Shown: piece after piece, positions 1-8,750 of the stretch | Layout of the letters: the number at the start of each line of letters is the position of its first letter | Position numbering within the stretch: position 1 is the first letter of the stretch | Assembly: GCF_014518315.1 (NCBI RefSeq) | Contig: NZ_JACVEL010000008.1 | Coordinates: 80,016-144,015 of the forward strand | Direction of reading: 5' to 3' | Source of the DNA: Taishania pollutisoli | Lineage (GTDB): Bacteria > Bacteroidota > Bacteroidia > Flavobacteriales_D > Crocinitomicaceae | Length of the DNA stretch: 64,000 nt | The notes under the pieces: model-generated | What the model saw: only the letters and a program-made list of their open reading frames with translations | What the model was told of the DNA's origin: nothing | The model's database searches: none | Translations under genes and position numbers: made by a program

Positions 1-698
1 TCAAAGTACGGGAAACCCTACCCGCTCAGCAACTCGTTCGCTTTTCTCCTGGATTACTGAAATTACAGTGGAATGACATTATAGAACCTTCTGTCCGTCC
101 GTCAGCCGTTGTGATGTTTCTTTCTGCAACCTGTTCGGGATATGTATTTGTGATCACTCCCGACATTTCAGGCTACCTCGGGCTGGACAACAAAGGAATT
201 TTCTTTGGTTTTTATACGATGAGTACGTTGGTTGTACGCCTGTTTACGGCTTCTCTTTCGGACATCATCGGGCGAAGAAAAACATTGATTATCGCCATGT
301 CACTTCTTTGTTGTGCTATGATCATGGTCGCTCTTTCGAATTCTGTTTTCATGTTTCTCAGCGCAGCGCTGGTCTACGGCGTTGCCTCAGGGATTTCCAG
401 TCCGACGCTAATGGCGTGGATGGCTGATCTTTCCAATCCTCAACGCAGAGGTGTCGGATCGGGAACACTGTTTATTGCTTTGGAATGCGGATTTATGTTC
501 GGAGCAGGATTGTCCATTCTGACATACGACAGCAGTACTTCTTCTGTATTTGGTTCATTCCTCACAGCCTCGCTGTGTGCAGGGCTTTCAATTGCATACC
601 TCATCTGGCACCTTTCCACCTTCCGGTCTCCGGATCTTCAGCAAAGCCCAGATGTCGTACCTGTCATTTCAAGAAATACAAAACAGGAACGCGAATAA
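1..698 (+). CDS. MFS transporter, C-terminal half (cut by window edge)
   Basis: An inner-membrane secondary transporter of the major facilitator superfamily; the substrate is unknown. The frame is open from base 3 to the stop at 698 with no start in the window, so the N-terminal half lies to the left. The visible part of about 232 residues holds roughly six hydrophobic helices. After the second of them is LSDIIGRRKTL, the MFS motif A copy expected between helices 8 and 9, so this is the C-terminal six-helix bundle. A polar tail follows the last helix. The GTG/ATG pair at 111-116 lies inside the gene and is not its start. Family assignment is firm, function is not. Confidence 0.85.
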   Translation, partial: KVRETLPAQQLVRFSPGLLKLQWNDIIEPSVRPSAVVMFLSATCSGYVFVITPDISGYLGLDNKGIFFGFYTMSTLVVRLFTASLSDIIGRRKTLIIAMSLLCCAMIMVALSNSVFMFLSAALVYGVASGISSPTLMAWMADLSNPQRRGVGSGTLFIALECGFMFGAGLSILTYDSSTSSVFGSFLTASLCAGLSIAYLIWHLSTFRSPDLQQSPDVVPVISRNTKQERE

Positions 699-764
699 TT
701 TTAGCGATTACGATTGGCAGATTCGCCAATCACATACAATCTACGTTCAAAAATGTTTGACACA

Positions 765-1070
765 TTATAAGAACCCCAGTTCCAGTTTCGCTTCTTCACT
801 CATCATATCTTTATCCCATGGCGGATCAAACACAATAACGACTTTTGCAGAGTTCACCCCTTCAATGGCACTTACCTTCTCCTCTACTTCTTTCGGAAGT
901 GTTTCCGCAACCGGACAATTCGGGGATGTCAGTGTCATGTCAATTGTTACATCCTGTTCTCCGTCAATGCGTACTTCATAGATCAATCCCAATTCGTAGA
1001 CATCTACCGGAATTTCGGGATCGTAAATGGTCTTCAGTACCTCCACTATTTTATTTTCCAACTCTACCAT
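765..1070 (-). CDS. sufT: SufT-like MIP18/DUF59 family Fe-S assembly protein
   Basis: A small cytoplasmic protein (101 aa) of the MIP18/DUF59 family, which helps mature iron-sulfur proteins. Family marks are the YDPEIPVDVYELGLIY segment near residues 16-31 and LTSPNCPVAETLP near residues 47-59, with the conserved Cys. It is the last gene of a minus-strand cluster sufS-sufE-sufT, 7 bp after sufE, so co-transcription is likely. Length is typical for the stand-alone domain. The sufBCD scaffold genes are not in this window. The function is inferred from family and neighbours; the exact client proteins are unknown. Confidence 0.85.
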   Translation of the reverse strand: MVELENKIVEVLKTIYDPEIPVDVYELGLIYEVRIDGEQDVTIDMTLTSPNCPVAETLPKEVEEKVSAIEGVNSAKVVIVFDPPWDKDMMSEEAKLELGFL

Positions 1071-1077
1071 AACCTCG

Positions 1078-1491
1078 TTACTTCAGCACTTCCAGTGCAG
1101 CTATTTTTAATCGTTTTACCATGCTCAACAAGCCATTGGCCCGCGTTGGAGATAAATGTTCCTGCAGGCCGATCGCCGGGATGAAATGTAAATCTGTTTT
1201 TGCTATATTTTCCGGTGTCTCGCCATCCAGTACACGAATCAATAACGCAATGATTCCTTTTGTAATAATCGCATCTGAATCAGCTGTAAAATGCATTTTA
1301 CCGTTATTAAATTCAGAAGCAACCCACACACGCGACTGACATCCTTCAATCAGACGGTCATCCGTTTTTTTGCTCTCCTCAATCAATGGCAGGTCTTTCC
1401 CCAATTCAATGATGTATTCGTATTTGTCCATCCAATCATCGTAAATGGCAAAATCATCGATTATTTCCTGTTGTTTTTCTTCTATTGTCAT
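1078..1491 (-). CDS. sufE: SufE cysteine desulfuration protein
   Basis: SufE accepts the persulfide sulfur from SufS and passes it to the SufBCD scaffold for Fe-S cluster assembly. The 137-residue protein has the family signature LIEGCQSRVWV, and the acceptor cysteine is Cys51, its usual place. It lies 92 bp downstream of sufS and 7 bp upstream of sufT on the same strand. The sufS-sufE spacer is AT-rich with several partly repeated words (AATTATGAA, GATAA) but no good terminator, so the three genes are probably one transcript. Confidence 0.93.
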   Translation of the reverse strand: MTIEEKQQEIIDDFAIYDDWMDKYEYIIELGKDLPLIEESKKTDDRLIEGCQSRVWVASEFNNGKMHFTADSDAIITKGIIALLIRVLDGETPENIAKTDLHFIPAIGLQEHLSPTRANGLLSMVKRLKIAALEVLK

Positions 1492-1583
1492 AAATTAATT
1501 ATCAAGTGACTGATTATGAATAATCAAAGTAAAAAACTAATTGATCATTCATAATTGATAACTCATAACTCTTACTTCCGTAA

Positions 1584-2819
1584 TTACCTCAACATCCCAA
1601 TACTTCTGTTCAGTGCTTTCAAAAAAACTTCAACTTCTGCTTTCGTATTGTAAAATGCGAAGCTTGTCCGTACCGTTCCAGGAATGCCAAATCGGTCCAT
1701 CAATGGTTGCGTACAATGATGTCCTGTACGAACTGCAATGCCTTGTTTGTCTAATAATGTTCCGATATCAAACGGATGGATTCCGTCAACAATGAAGGAG
1801 ACCACACTTGTCTTTTCACGTGCTGTTCCAATGATCCGTACTCCTTCGGTTTCTAATAATCGTTCCTGCGTAAAATTCAACAGATCCGTCTCATGCCCGT
1901 GGATTGCTTCCTGATCCAATGAAGACAAGTAATGCAATGCCGTTCCCGTTGCAATTCCCCCGATGATATGCGGTGTTCCTGCCTCAAACTTAAACGGCAA
2001 TTCATTATAAGTCGTCTTTTCAAAAGTCACTTTCGCAATCATATCTCCTCCTCCCTGGTAAGGTGGCATTTCATTCAGAATCGCTTCTTTCCCGTACAGC
2101 ACACCTGTCCCTGTCGGTCCGAACACTTTGTGGCTAGAAAAGACATAAAAGTCGCAATCCAGTTCTTGTACATTGATCGGCATGTGTTGAATCGACTGCG
2201 CTCCGTCAATCAGAACCTTTGCTCCCGCAGTATGTGCTTTGTCAATGATCCATTTTACAGGATTGATGGTTCCCAATGTATTACTGATATGTGTTACCGC
2301 CACCAGTTTTGTTGCTTCGGAAAGCAATTGTTCAAATGCTTCCAGGTCCAGTTCTCCGTTATCCAATACCGGAATTACCTTCAATTTCAGTTTTTTTCGT
2401 TCGCACAGCATCTGCCAGGGAACGATATTGGAATGGTGCTCCATCCCACTAATAATGACCTCATCTCCGGCAGTCAATAATTCACCGAAACAAGACGCAA
2501 CCAGGTTAATCCCATCCGTAGTTCCTTTTGTGAAAATGACTTCGTGTTCGTGTTGTGCATGAATAAATCGCTGGACAATTCTGCGGGCTTCTTCGTACGC
2601 ATCTGTTGCCTGCTGACTCAAAAAGTGAACTCCTCTGTGAATGTTTGCATTTTCAGAAGTATAATACCGATTGATTGTATCAATTACAATTTGAGGTTTT
2701 TGTGACGTCGCGCCATTGTCAAAATAAATAAGTGGTTTTCCATATACTTCACGGTGAAGTGCGGGAAATTGCTTGCGGATCTCCTCAACGTTGAATGTTA
2801 TTTTTTCCTGTGTTGTCAT
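1584..2819 (-). CDS. sufS: SufS cysteine desulfurase
   Basis: PLP-dependent group II cysteine desulfurase: takes sulfur from L-cysteine, leaving alanine, and hands it to SufE. With the start at 2819 it has 411 residues. The PLP Schiff-base lysine is Lys231 in SSHKVFGPTG and the persulfide cysteine is Cys369 in RTGHHCTQPL, both at the positions expected for SufS. An in-frame ATG at 2831 is rejected because it overlaps the promoter -7 box (2829-2836). Starting at 2819 gives MTTQEK and an almost leaderless message. First gene of the sufS-sufE-sufT cluster. Confidence 0.95.
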   Translation of the reverse strand: MTTQEKITFNVEEIRKQFPALHREVYGKPLIYFDNGATSQKPQIVIDTINRYYTSENANIHRGVHFLSQQATDAYEEARRIVQRFIHAQHEHEVIFTKGTTDGINLVASCFGELLTAGDEVIISGMEHHSNIVPWQMLCERKKLKLKVIPVLDNGELDLEAFEQLLSEATKLVAVTHISNTLGTINPVKWIIDKAHTAGAKVLIDGAQSIQHMPINVQELDCDFYVFSSHKVFGPTGTGVLYGKEAILNEMPPYQGGGDMIAKVTFEKTTYNELPFKFEAGTPHIIGGIATGTALHYLSSLDQEAIHGHETDLLNFTQERLLETEGVRIIGTAREKTSVVSFIVDGIHPFDIGTLLDKQGIAVRTGHHCTQPLMDRFGIPGTVRTSFAFYNTKAEVEVFLKALNRSIGMLR

Positions 2820-2828
2820 AATTCCCTG

Positions 2829-2836
2829 CAAAGGTA
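2829..2836 (-). promoter_or_regulatory. Bacteroidota-type promoter -7 box of sufS
   Basis: On the minus strand this reads TACCTTTG, a full match to the Bacteroidota -7 consensus TAnnTTTG, 9 bp upstream of the sufS ATG. No clear TTG was found at the -33 position. The predicted transcript start is only a few bases before the ATG. Confidence 0.55.
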
Positions 2837-2982
2837 CAAAATCCCTTTGTTTCGATTCGTTCTAAATAAGAGAAATTTACACTTCAAACACTCCAATGAT
2901 GCTTTTCCATCTTTTTTCCGTTCGTTTCAACATAAATTAACCAACTCAAAAACAATATATTATTTTATTTTAACAATTTTTT

Positions 2983-2992
2983 ATAGTACTAT
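2983..2992. promoter_or_regulatory. Perfect palindrome, candidate PadR operator
   Basis: ATAGTACTAT is a perfect 10-bp palindrome ending 3 bp before the -33 TTG of the padR promoter. PadR-family repressors often bind dyads at their own promoters. That this one is the operator is inference from position. Confidence 0.3.
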
Positions 2993-2995
2993 GCA

Positions 2996-3027
2996 TTGCA
3001 AAATACCTTTCTTTATATATATCTTTG
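2996..3027 (+). promoter_or_regulatory. Bacteroidota-type promoter of padR-pspC operon
   Basis: TTG at 2996-2998, 21 bp spacer, then TATCTTTG at 3020-3027, matching the TTG-N19-21-TAnnTTTG consensus. The padR ATG follows 18 bp after the -7 box. Confidence 0.65.
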
Positions 3028-3045
3028 CATAAAACATTAATAGGT

Positions 3046-3369
3046 ATGAACGTTGAGAATACACAAGCACAGATGCGGAAAGGAATTCTGGAGTATTGTA
3101 TCCTGGCGATTCTGAACAAGCGGGAAGCTTACCCCTCTGAAATTTTGGATGAGATGAAAGTTGCAAAACTAATTGTCGTGGAAGGCACACTTTATCCATT
3201 GCTCACACGATTAAAAAATGTGGAGCTTCTGAATTACCGTTGGGAAGAATCTCCGTCAGGGCCACCGAGAAAATACTATTCTATTACCGAATCAGGAAAG
3301 GAATTTCTTGAAAAATTAAACCAAACCTGGAGTGAATTGAACTCCGCAGTTGAAAAAATAACGAAATAA
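3046..3369 (+). CDS. PadR-family transcriptional regulator
   Basis: A 107-residue winged-helix regulator of the PadR family. The N-terminal half (about 1-80) has the typical pattern: MRKGILEYCILAIL helix, YPSEIL recognition region, and VVEGTLYPLLTRL followed by the wing with PPRKYYSIT. A TTG at 3025 in the same frame lies inside the promoter -7 box and cannot be the start. The gene is followed 7 bp later by a PspC-domain membrane protein. PadR regulators are commonly paired with such membrane proteins, which suggests an autoregulated envelope-stress or sensing module. The ligand is unknown. Confidence 0.88.
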   Translation: MNVENTQAQMRKGILEYCILAILNKREAYPSEILDEMKVAKLIVVEGTLYPLLTRLKNVELLNYRWEESPSGPPRKYYSITESGKEFLEKLNQTWSELNSAVEKITK

Positions 3370-3376
3370 AGAGACT

Positions 3377-4918
3377 ATGAAAAAAACGATTTCTATACAC
3401 ATAAAAGGGTTTCCGTTCATCATTGAGGAAATTGCTTATACTCGTCTGGAAAATTACCTCAAGCGCTTAAAAAGCGCATTAGAAAAAGAAGAAGGGGCCG
3501 ACGAAATTATTGAGGACATCGAAATTCGTATCGCTGAATTGCTCAATGAGAAAAAAACAACAGCCAAGCAGGTCATCGAGGATCAGGATGTACTCGACGT
3601 GCTGAATACATTGGGCGACCCTTCCGATTATACCGAACAGGAAGAAACTTCAGGTCATTCTGATTACCACAGTGAATACCAATCACACACACACAATGAG
3701 CGTCGGCTGTACCGGGATACAGAAACAGGATACATCGGAGGTGTGTGCTCCGGATTGTCCGGGTACTTCAATATTGATCCGACAATTATCCGACTGATCT
3801 GGGCCGCCGCATTTTTTATCGGCGGAGTCGGATTGTTTCTGTACATTCTTCTCTGGATCATCATTCCAAAAGCAAATACATCAATCGAACGGTTGAAAAT
3901 GAAAGGGCGGCCAATCAATGTGGACACCGTAAAAGAAGAGGTAGAGCGTGCAGCGAACAGTGTGTCTGAAAAGTCAAAACAGTTTGCCAACCAACTTAAA
4001 AATGACAACCGGATCAAAGATGGTGTTTCGGCCTTTAAAAAAGTAATACGAATTGTTGTCGGGTGTTTCCTGTTATTCATCGGTTTCATTGCTCTGATAT
4101 CATTGATTACATTCGTCTTCGGTACTGCGCAATTCTTCCCGGCGACTACTGATGACGGATTCTTATCCATTCCTTCCATGGCAGCGCTCATTTTCAACGA
4201 CTCATTTGACAATCGACTGGCGTGGATCAGCTTCTATCTTTGCTCCGTATCCTTTGTTGTTTTCTTCCTGCTGGGTGGTTTCGCAACCTTATTCAACCTG
4301 AAAAACAAGTGGTACAGGTATACCAATCTTTTATTGGTACTGACTGGTATCATCGGTTTTTCAATAGGGATTATCGTATTCTCAAGAACAGGTAGAGACT
4401 ATACTATTTCGGGAGAAATTGAAAAGGAAATTGCGACGGTAAGCAGTAATCAACTGGTGATCATGCCACGGGCAAAAACACAATTGAAAAATACCGATTA
4501 CATGGTAAAAGAAAACAGTTTATGGCACATCTACATTGGAAACAACACCATTACAGAATCAGGAATTGATTTGAAATACCATCCGTCAAAAGATAGTTTG
4601 TATCATGTATTGATCGAAAAACAAGCGCATGCACATACACTTGAAAAGGCGGTCGAGAGGGCTCAGAACATTAGCTATAAATACGATCTGAACAACGATA
4701 CAATTACACTGCCTGTTTCCTACAGCTATCCGAAATCTGATAAAATCAGGAACCAGGATGTAACGATACATATTTACATTCCGAAAGGAAAAACCGTTTC
4801 AATTGCCGATGCGGTGATCGGACTGGAAAAGCCGGCGCTGGACGAAGATGACTTTGACGAAGTCTATGAACAGCGCGGAAAAATCAGAAGTGATGGTACC
4901 TACCGCCATCGCGATTAG
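3377..4918 (+). CDS. PspC-domain membrane protein
   Basis: A 513-residue inner-membrane protein, second gene of the padR operon. Residues 1-90 form a charged helical N-terminal domain (VLDVLNTLGDPSDY at its end) resembling the HAAS-type domains that accompany PadR regulators. Residues about 110-170 are a PspC domain with the hallmark GGVCSGLSGYF and a helix ending LWIIIPKA. Three more hydrophobic helices follow at about 224-250, 280-306 and 318-340, then a soluble C-terminal domain of about 160 residues facing the periplasm or cytoplasm. PspC domains are linked to envelope stress. Here the role is inferred, and its signalling to PadR is plausible but unproven. Confidence 0.82.
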   Translation: MKKTISIHIKGFPFIIEEIAYTRLENYLKRLKSALEKEEGADEIIEDIEIRIAELLNEKKTTAKQVIEDQDVLDVLNTLGDPSDYTEQEETSGHSDYHSEYQSHTHNERRLYRDTETGYIGGVCSGLSGYFNIDPTIIRLIWAAAFFIGGVGLFLYILLWIIIPKANTSIERLKMKGRPINVDTVKEEVERAANSVSEKSKQFANQLKNDNRIKDGVSAFKKVIRIVVGCFLLFIGFIALISLITFVFGTAQFFPATTDDGFLSIPSMAALIFNDSFDNRLAWISFYLCSVSFVVFFLLGGFATLFNLKNKWYRYTNLLLVLTGIIGFSIGIIVFSRTGRDYTISGEIEKEIATVSSNQLVIMPRAKTQLKNTDYMVKENSLWHIYIGNNTITESGIDLKYHPSKDSLYHVLIEKQAHAHTLEKAVERAQNISYKYDLNNDTITLPVSYSYPKSDKIRNQDVTIHIYIPKGKTVSIADAVIGLEKPALDEDDFDEVYEQRGKIRSDGTYRHRD

Positions 4919-4943
4919 ATTAACTTTAGATTTGCCAATGAAG

Positions 4944-4976
4944 AAAAATCCCTCGTCAAATGACCGGGGATTTTTT
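4944..4976 (+). terminator. Rho-independent terminator after pspC gene
   Basis: AAAAATCCC (4944-4952) pairs with GGGATTTTT (4967-4975) and the second arm runs into T residues. It ends the padR-pspC operon. Confidence 0.8.
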
Positions 4977-5001
4977 ATTTTTCCGGGCAGGAGAAATTCC
5001 C

Positions 5002-5009
5002 TACCTTTG
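5002..5009 (+). promoter_or_regulatory. Bacteroidota-type -7 box
   Basis: TACCTTTG, a full TAnnTTTG match, 23 bp before the ATG of the downstream hydrolase and just after the preceding terminator. Confidence 0.5.
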
Positions 5010-5032
5010 TGACTCCTTAATTTCAAAGCAAT

Positions 5033-5710
5033 ATGAGAACATTCATTCTGTTATTGATCTGCATTGGTTGTTCGTTTGGTTCATTCGGACAAAAGATAGA
5101 GCGTCATTTAAAAGAAGCAGCTTACCCGTATTACCTGTATTTACCTCACGACAGCATTCTAAACAGTCATCCGCCTGTGATGGTTTTCCTACACGGAAAA
5201 AGCCTATCGGGATCGAATCTGGAAAATCTGAAAAAATACGGTGTGATGAGTGAAATCATTAAAGGAAGACACTTTCCTGCAATTGTCATCGCTCCACAGA
5301 CAAACAACGGATGGAAACCGGAATCGATCAAGGAAGTACTGGACCAGGTGCGGGCAAAATATCCTTCCGACAGTACCCGGCTGTATGTAATCGGCATGAG
5401 TATGGGCGGATACGGAACCATTAATTTCACAGGAACTTACCCGGATATTGTTGCCGGGGCAGTGGCGATGTGCGGTGGAGGCGATGTACGCCTGGCAGAA
5501 GGATTATCAAAAGTTCCGTTGTGGATTCGCCACGGAAACAAAGATTATGTTGTACCGGTAAGCGAATCGCAGAAAGTCGTGAATGCCATCAAAAAATACA
5601 CAACTGATAACCTGACGTTCACCATCGACAAAGGACTGGACCACGGAGATATGGAACGCTTTTTCCGCGGAACGGAAGTTTACGACTGGCTATTCGGAAA
5701 AAAGAAGTAA
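5033..5710 (+). CDS. Secreted alpha/beta-hydrolase (esterase-like)
   Basis: A 225-residue exported hydrolase of the alpha/beta-hydrolase fold, close to the phospholipase/carboxylesterase and dienelactone hydrolase groups. It starts with a signal peptide (hydrophobic residues 3-17, ending GSFGQ). The nucleophile elbow GMSMGGYG lies near residue 122, the acid Asp is in RHGNKDYVVP, and the His in KGLDHGDM. All three catalytic residues are therefore visible. It sits between a terminator and a convergent gene, so it is probably a single-gene unit. The substrate is unknown; an esterase acting on peptides or polysaccharide esters is likely. Confidence 0.85.
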   Translation: MRTFILLLICIGCSFGSFGQKIERHLKEAAYPYYLYLPHDSILNSHPPVMVFLHGKSLSGSNLENLKKYGVMSEIIKGRHFPAIVIAPQTNNGWKPESIKEVLDQVRAKYPSDSTRLYVIGMSMGGYGTINFTGTYPDIVAGAVAMCGGGDVRLAEGLSKVPLWIRHGNKDYVVPVSESQKVVNAIKKYTTDNLTFTIDKGLDHGDMERFFRGTEVYDWLFGKKK

Positions 5711-5727
5711 TAACCGGAAGGAAGAAA

Positions 5728-7365
5728 TTACACGTTCATCTTCAGCTGAAACTTCGCTTTTGCTTTAATTCCAAGGTATGCATCCGCAGGAATACTGACC
5801 ATCTGATTCGAGGACGTCATTGGATCCGGTGTGTCAAAAACAGCTTCTACAATGATTTTCTTGATGGTATTCAGTTTATCTACCACATTTGCATTCAATG
5901 GAATTTCTACTGAACTTTTATTGTGTTTCAGCCCCTGAGCATTCGGTTGACCGTACAACGAAGAGGCAATCGGCTGCGTTCCGTTGACCATTTCTACAAC
6001 AGCACCGTTCTCATCTAAGAACAAAATCTTTAACTGACCTGCAAAAGGAAATGCATTGTCTAAGTCCAATTGCAATACTCCGCTTTCAACATGCGATTTA
6101 TCTTTATTTTGCTCCAGTTTCAGGTCAAACGTATCGCGGATTGTCAGGGCATCCATTTTGATGGATAGTGGCATTTGAGCCTCCACTGCCAGTCGAAGGC
6201 GGCTTTGCGGATAAACCTCATTCCATCCTCCGGATGTATTTCCCCACGGATTAATGTCAATTTTATAGCCTATTTCATTCACCGCTCCCAGATTTTCAAT
6301 AAATTGCTCGACATTGCTGTTTCCCGAATTAAACAAGAACTCACGCACAGATGGCTGCAACGTAGAGAAACTTCCCGTTGGCTGATTAATGGTAAACGCT
6401 GTTCCTACCCCCGGTCCGGAAAGACTAACAGTAGTTCCCTGGCTGTTTGTATTTTTCAGAAAATGAATGATTCCCGATCCGTCAATCTTTATTCCATTTT
6501 CCAGGATTAACTTTACAGACGTATTCTGGATGTCAATCGCACCACCTACAACACTGTTCAGCGCTGCCAGGTTAAATGTTGTCGTATCCTGTAACGTCCG
6601 GTTACCAAAATACCCGCGGGCATAGTACAATTTTACATCTCTGAATGTTGCCTTTATATTAAAAATATGATTGTTGGTGACGGTAACCGGTATTCCATTC
6701 GGATCTGATTTAATCTTCACCCGTGACTGCAACAGATTGTATGAAGTTCCGTTTTGACCGGTAAGGTCGATCTGGTAATCAACCAACTGGATGGTTTCAC
6801 TAATTCTCCCCGGATTGCTTTGAGAGCCGGCCTGGATAAAAAATGTTTTTGAGAGCATTACTCCGTTCTTGGTCACCCCCGGTAATTCGATGGTGATGTA
6901 AATCCCCGTTCCGACAGGATTTGTTAACTCAAAATCAATGGCTCCGCCGTTCAATTGAATCAATTTTAACTGCAAATCCTGAAGATTTAGTGTATGCTCT
7001 TCAATTGTATTATAAAACTGTAATCCGGGATTCACATTCAACGACTGCACCGCCAGGGAAGTTGTCCGGTCAATGGTCGTATCGGGAATGGCAACAATAT
7101 CCGTCAGACTGAAATTGTAGAGGTTCCGTTTTAAATTCAGGTAATAATAACCATTATTCACCTCAATGGTTGAGTCGTTTACAAACTTACGTATATCCAG
7201 CGTATCATTTACCAGCGGCACCACCCATGCCGAATTCCAGGATGTATCCTTCCGACAGGAGCTGAAGAGCAGCAGAAAGAACGTAATGGTTACAAAATAC
7301 AGAAGAAAACCCCGTTTCTTATATGCTACCGCAAGGAAGTAGCCTGATCCGCCGTTAGTACTCAT
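5728..7365 (-). CDS. Large hypothetical lipoprotein
   Basis: I do not recognise the family. The 545-residue product has a hydrophobic N-terminal stretch ending LLFSSC near residue 37, a clear lipobox, followed by RKD. The mature protein would be tethered to a membrane by the Cys. The rest is rich in Asn, Thr, Ile and Val with many short beta-like segments and no visible catalytic motif, suggesting a beta-sandwich surface protein. The start is uncertain: the signal peptide is long, and a shorter form could begin inside the first 25 residues. It follows the thiolase gene by 60 bp on the same strand and may be read through from it. Confidence 0.75.
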   Translation of the reverse strand: MSTNGGSGYFLAVAYKKRGFLLYFVTITFFLLLFSSCRKDTSWNSAWVVPLVNDTLDIRKFVNDSTIEVNNGYYYLNLKRNLYNFSLTDIVAIPDTTIDRTTSLAVQSLNVNPGLQFYNTIEEHTLNLQDLQLKLIQLNGGAIDFELTNPVGTGIYITIELPGVTKNGVMLSKTFFIQAGSQSNPGRISETIQLVDYQIDLTGQNGTSYNLLQSRVKIKSDPNGIPVTVTNNHIFNIKATFRDVKLYYARGYFGNRTLQDTTTFNLAALNSVVGGAIDIQNTSVKLILENGIKIDGSGIIHFLKNTNSQGTTVSLSGPGVGTAFTINQPTGSFSTLQPSVREFLFNSGNSNVEQFIENLGAVNEIGYKIDINPWGNTSGGWNEVYPQSRLRLAVEAQMPLSIKMDALTIRDTFDLKLEQNKDKSHVESGVLQLDLDNAFPFAGQLKILFLDENGAVVEMVNGTQPIASSLYGQPNAQGLKHNKSSVEIPLNANVVDKLNTIKKIIVEAVFDTPDPMTSSNQMVSIPADAYLGIKAKAKFQLKMNV

Positions 7366-7425
7366 TTCGTTTCTTTCATAATAAATTAGATACCCTTAAA
7401 ACGTATACAACCTCCGATTGGTTGG

Positions 7426-8634
7426 CTACACACGCTCAATAATTGCAGCATACCCCTGTCCTACCCCGATACACATTGTTACCAATGCATACCGTTTGTT
7501 GCTGCGTTGCAGTTGTTTCGCAGCAGCCAACAAAATACGGGAACCACTCATTCCCAGCGGATGCCCCAATGCGATTGCCCCGCCATTCGGATTGATTCGC
7601 GGATCGTTGTCGGCCAACCCCATTTTACGGGTGCACGCCAGTACTTGCGCTGCAAATGCTTCGTTCAACTCCAATACATCCATCTGATCCAATGTTAATC
7701 CTGTTCGTTTCAACACTTTCTCAGTAGCATAAACAGGTCCGATCCCCATAATTCGCGGTTCTACACCGGCTACAGCACCTGCAATGATCCGTGCCATCGG
7801 TTGTAAATATTGTTCTTTCACCGCTTTTTCAGAAGCCAGCAACAAGGCCGCTGCTCCGTCATTCAACCCGGAAGCATTTCCTGCCGTTACACTACCCGTT
7901 TTCAAAAACGCGGGGCGCAGACCTGCCAATCCCTCCAATGTTGTGGATGAACGGATAAACTCATCCTGGTTGAAAATCACCGGATCTTTTTTGCGCTGCG
8001 GAATCGCCACATCAACAATTTCTTCTGCTAAAATCCCTTTATCGCGGGCTGCTGCAGCTTTTTGTTGTGACCACAGGGCAAACTGATCCTGATCCTCACG
8101 ACTGATTGCATATAATTCTGCTAAATTTTCCGCGGTATTTCCCATGGAATCCGTTCCGTACAATATATCCAGTTTGGGATTAATAAAACGCCATCCGAAT
8201 GAGCTGTCATGCATTTCAGAATCCCTTCCAAACGGAGTTGATGCTTTTGAAATCACCCATGGACCTCTTGTCATGTTTTCTACCCCTCCGGCAATATAAA
8301 TATCTCCCGATCCGTCTTTGATCGCACGTGAAGCATTTATCACGGCTGCCAATCCTGAAGCACACAACCGGTTGACTGTTTCACCCGCCACCTGATACGG
8401 AAGGTCGGCCAGTAATCCTGACATACGTGCGACATTCCTGTTATCTTCACCGGCCTGGTTGGCACATCCGAGGATCACATCTTCGATCAATAACGGATCA
8501 AGATGCGGGTGTTTTTCCAATAATCCTTTAATGGCAATAGCAGCCAGATCATCTGTTCTGACAGGTGCGAGCGACCCTCCAAAATTACCGATTGCGGTAC
8601 GAACGCCGTCTATTAAATATACTTCCTGGGGCAT
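7426..8634 (-). CDS. Acetyl-CoA C-acyltransferase (thiolase)
   Basis: Thiolase-superfamily enzyme of 402 residues, cleaving 3-ketoacyl-CoA with CoA (or the reverse). Catalytic residues are visible: Cys91 in NRLCASGLAAV, His358 in ALGHPLGMSG and Cys388 in TMCIGVGQG, plus LNEAFAAQ. The sequence resembles the FadA/PcaF (beta-ketoadipyl-CoA thiolase) group. I cannot tell fatty acid from aromatic degradation, as no other beta-oxidation gene is adjacent. Fumarylacetoacetase (15377) shows that aromatic amino acid breakdown occurs in this organism. Cytoplasmic; probably transcribed together with the downstream lipoprotein gene. Confidence 0.93.
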   Translation of the reverse strand: MPQEVYLIDGVRTAIGNFGGSLAPVRTDDLAAIAIKGLLEKHPHLDPLLIEDVILGCANQAGEDNRNVARMSGLLADLPYQVAGETVNRLCASGLAAVINASRAIKDGSGDIYIAGGVENMTRGPWVISKASTPFGRDSEMHDSSFGWRFINPKLDILYGTDSMGNTAENLAELYAISREDQDQFALWSQQKAAAARDKGILAEEIVDVAIPQRKKDPVIFNQDEFIRSSTTLEGLAGLRPAFLKTGSVTAGNASGLNDGAAALLLASEKAVKEQYLQPMARIIAGAVAGVEPRIMGIGPVYATEKVLKRTGLTLDQMDVLELNEAFAAQVLACTRKMGLADNDPRINPNGGAIALGHPLGMSGSRILLAAAKQLQRSNKRYALVTMCIGVGQGYAAIIERV

Positions 8635-8750
8635 TTTTCTGTTATTTTCTGATTAAACTTCCGCTAAAGTAACATTTTTCATTTTGTTGATAACTTAAAA
8701 ACCGTTTTAGTTTGTTTATATATATATTTAGGACGCTAAATGAAAACAAT

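Noticed and set aside
1492-1583. AT-rich spacer with partly repeated words between sufS and sufE
   Set aside because: Words such as AATTATGAA recur, but no clear dyad, terminator or promoter box stands out. It looks like ordinary spacer.
1932-2480. Open frame on the plus strand (182 codons) across sufS
   Set aside because: Shadow of sufS, whose catalytic residues and length are certain. The translated sequence is rich in Cys, Arg and His without pattern.
3664-4212. Open frame of 182 codons antisense to the PspC gene
   Set aside because: Lies within the PspC and helix region of the real gene. Translation shows no known motif.
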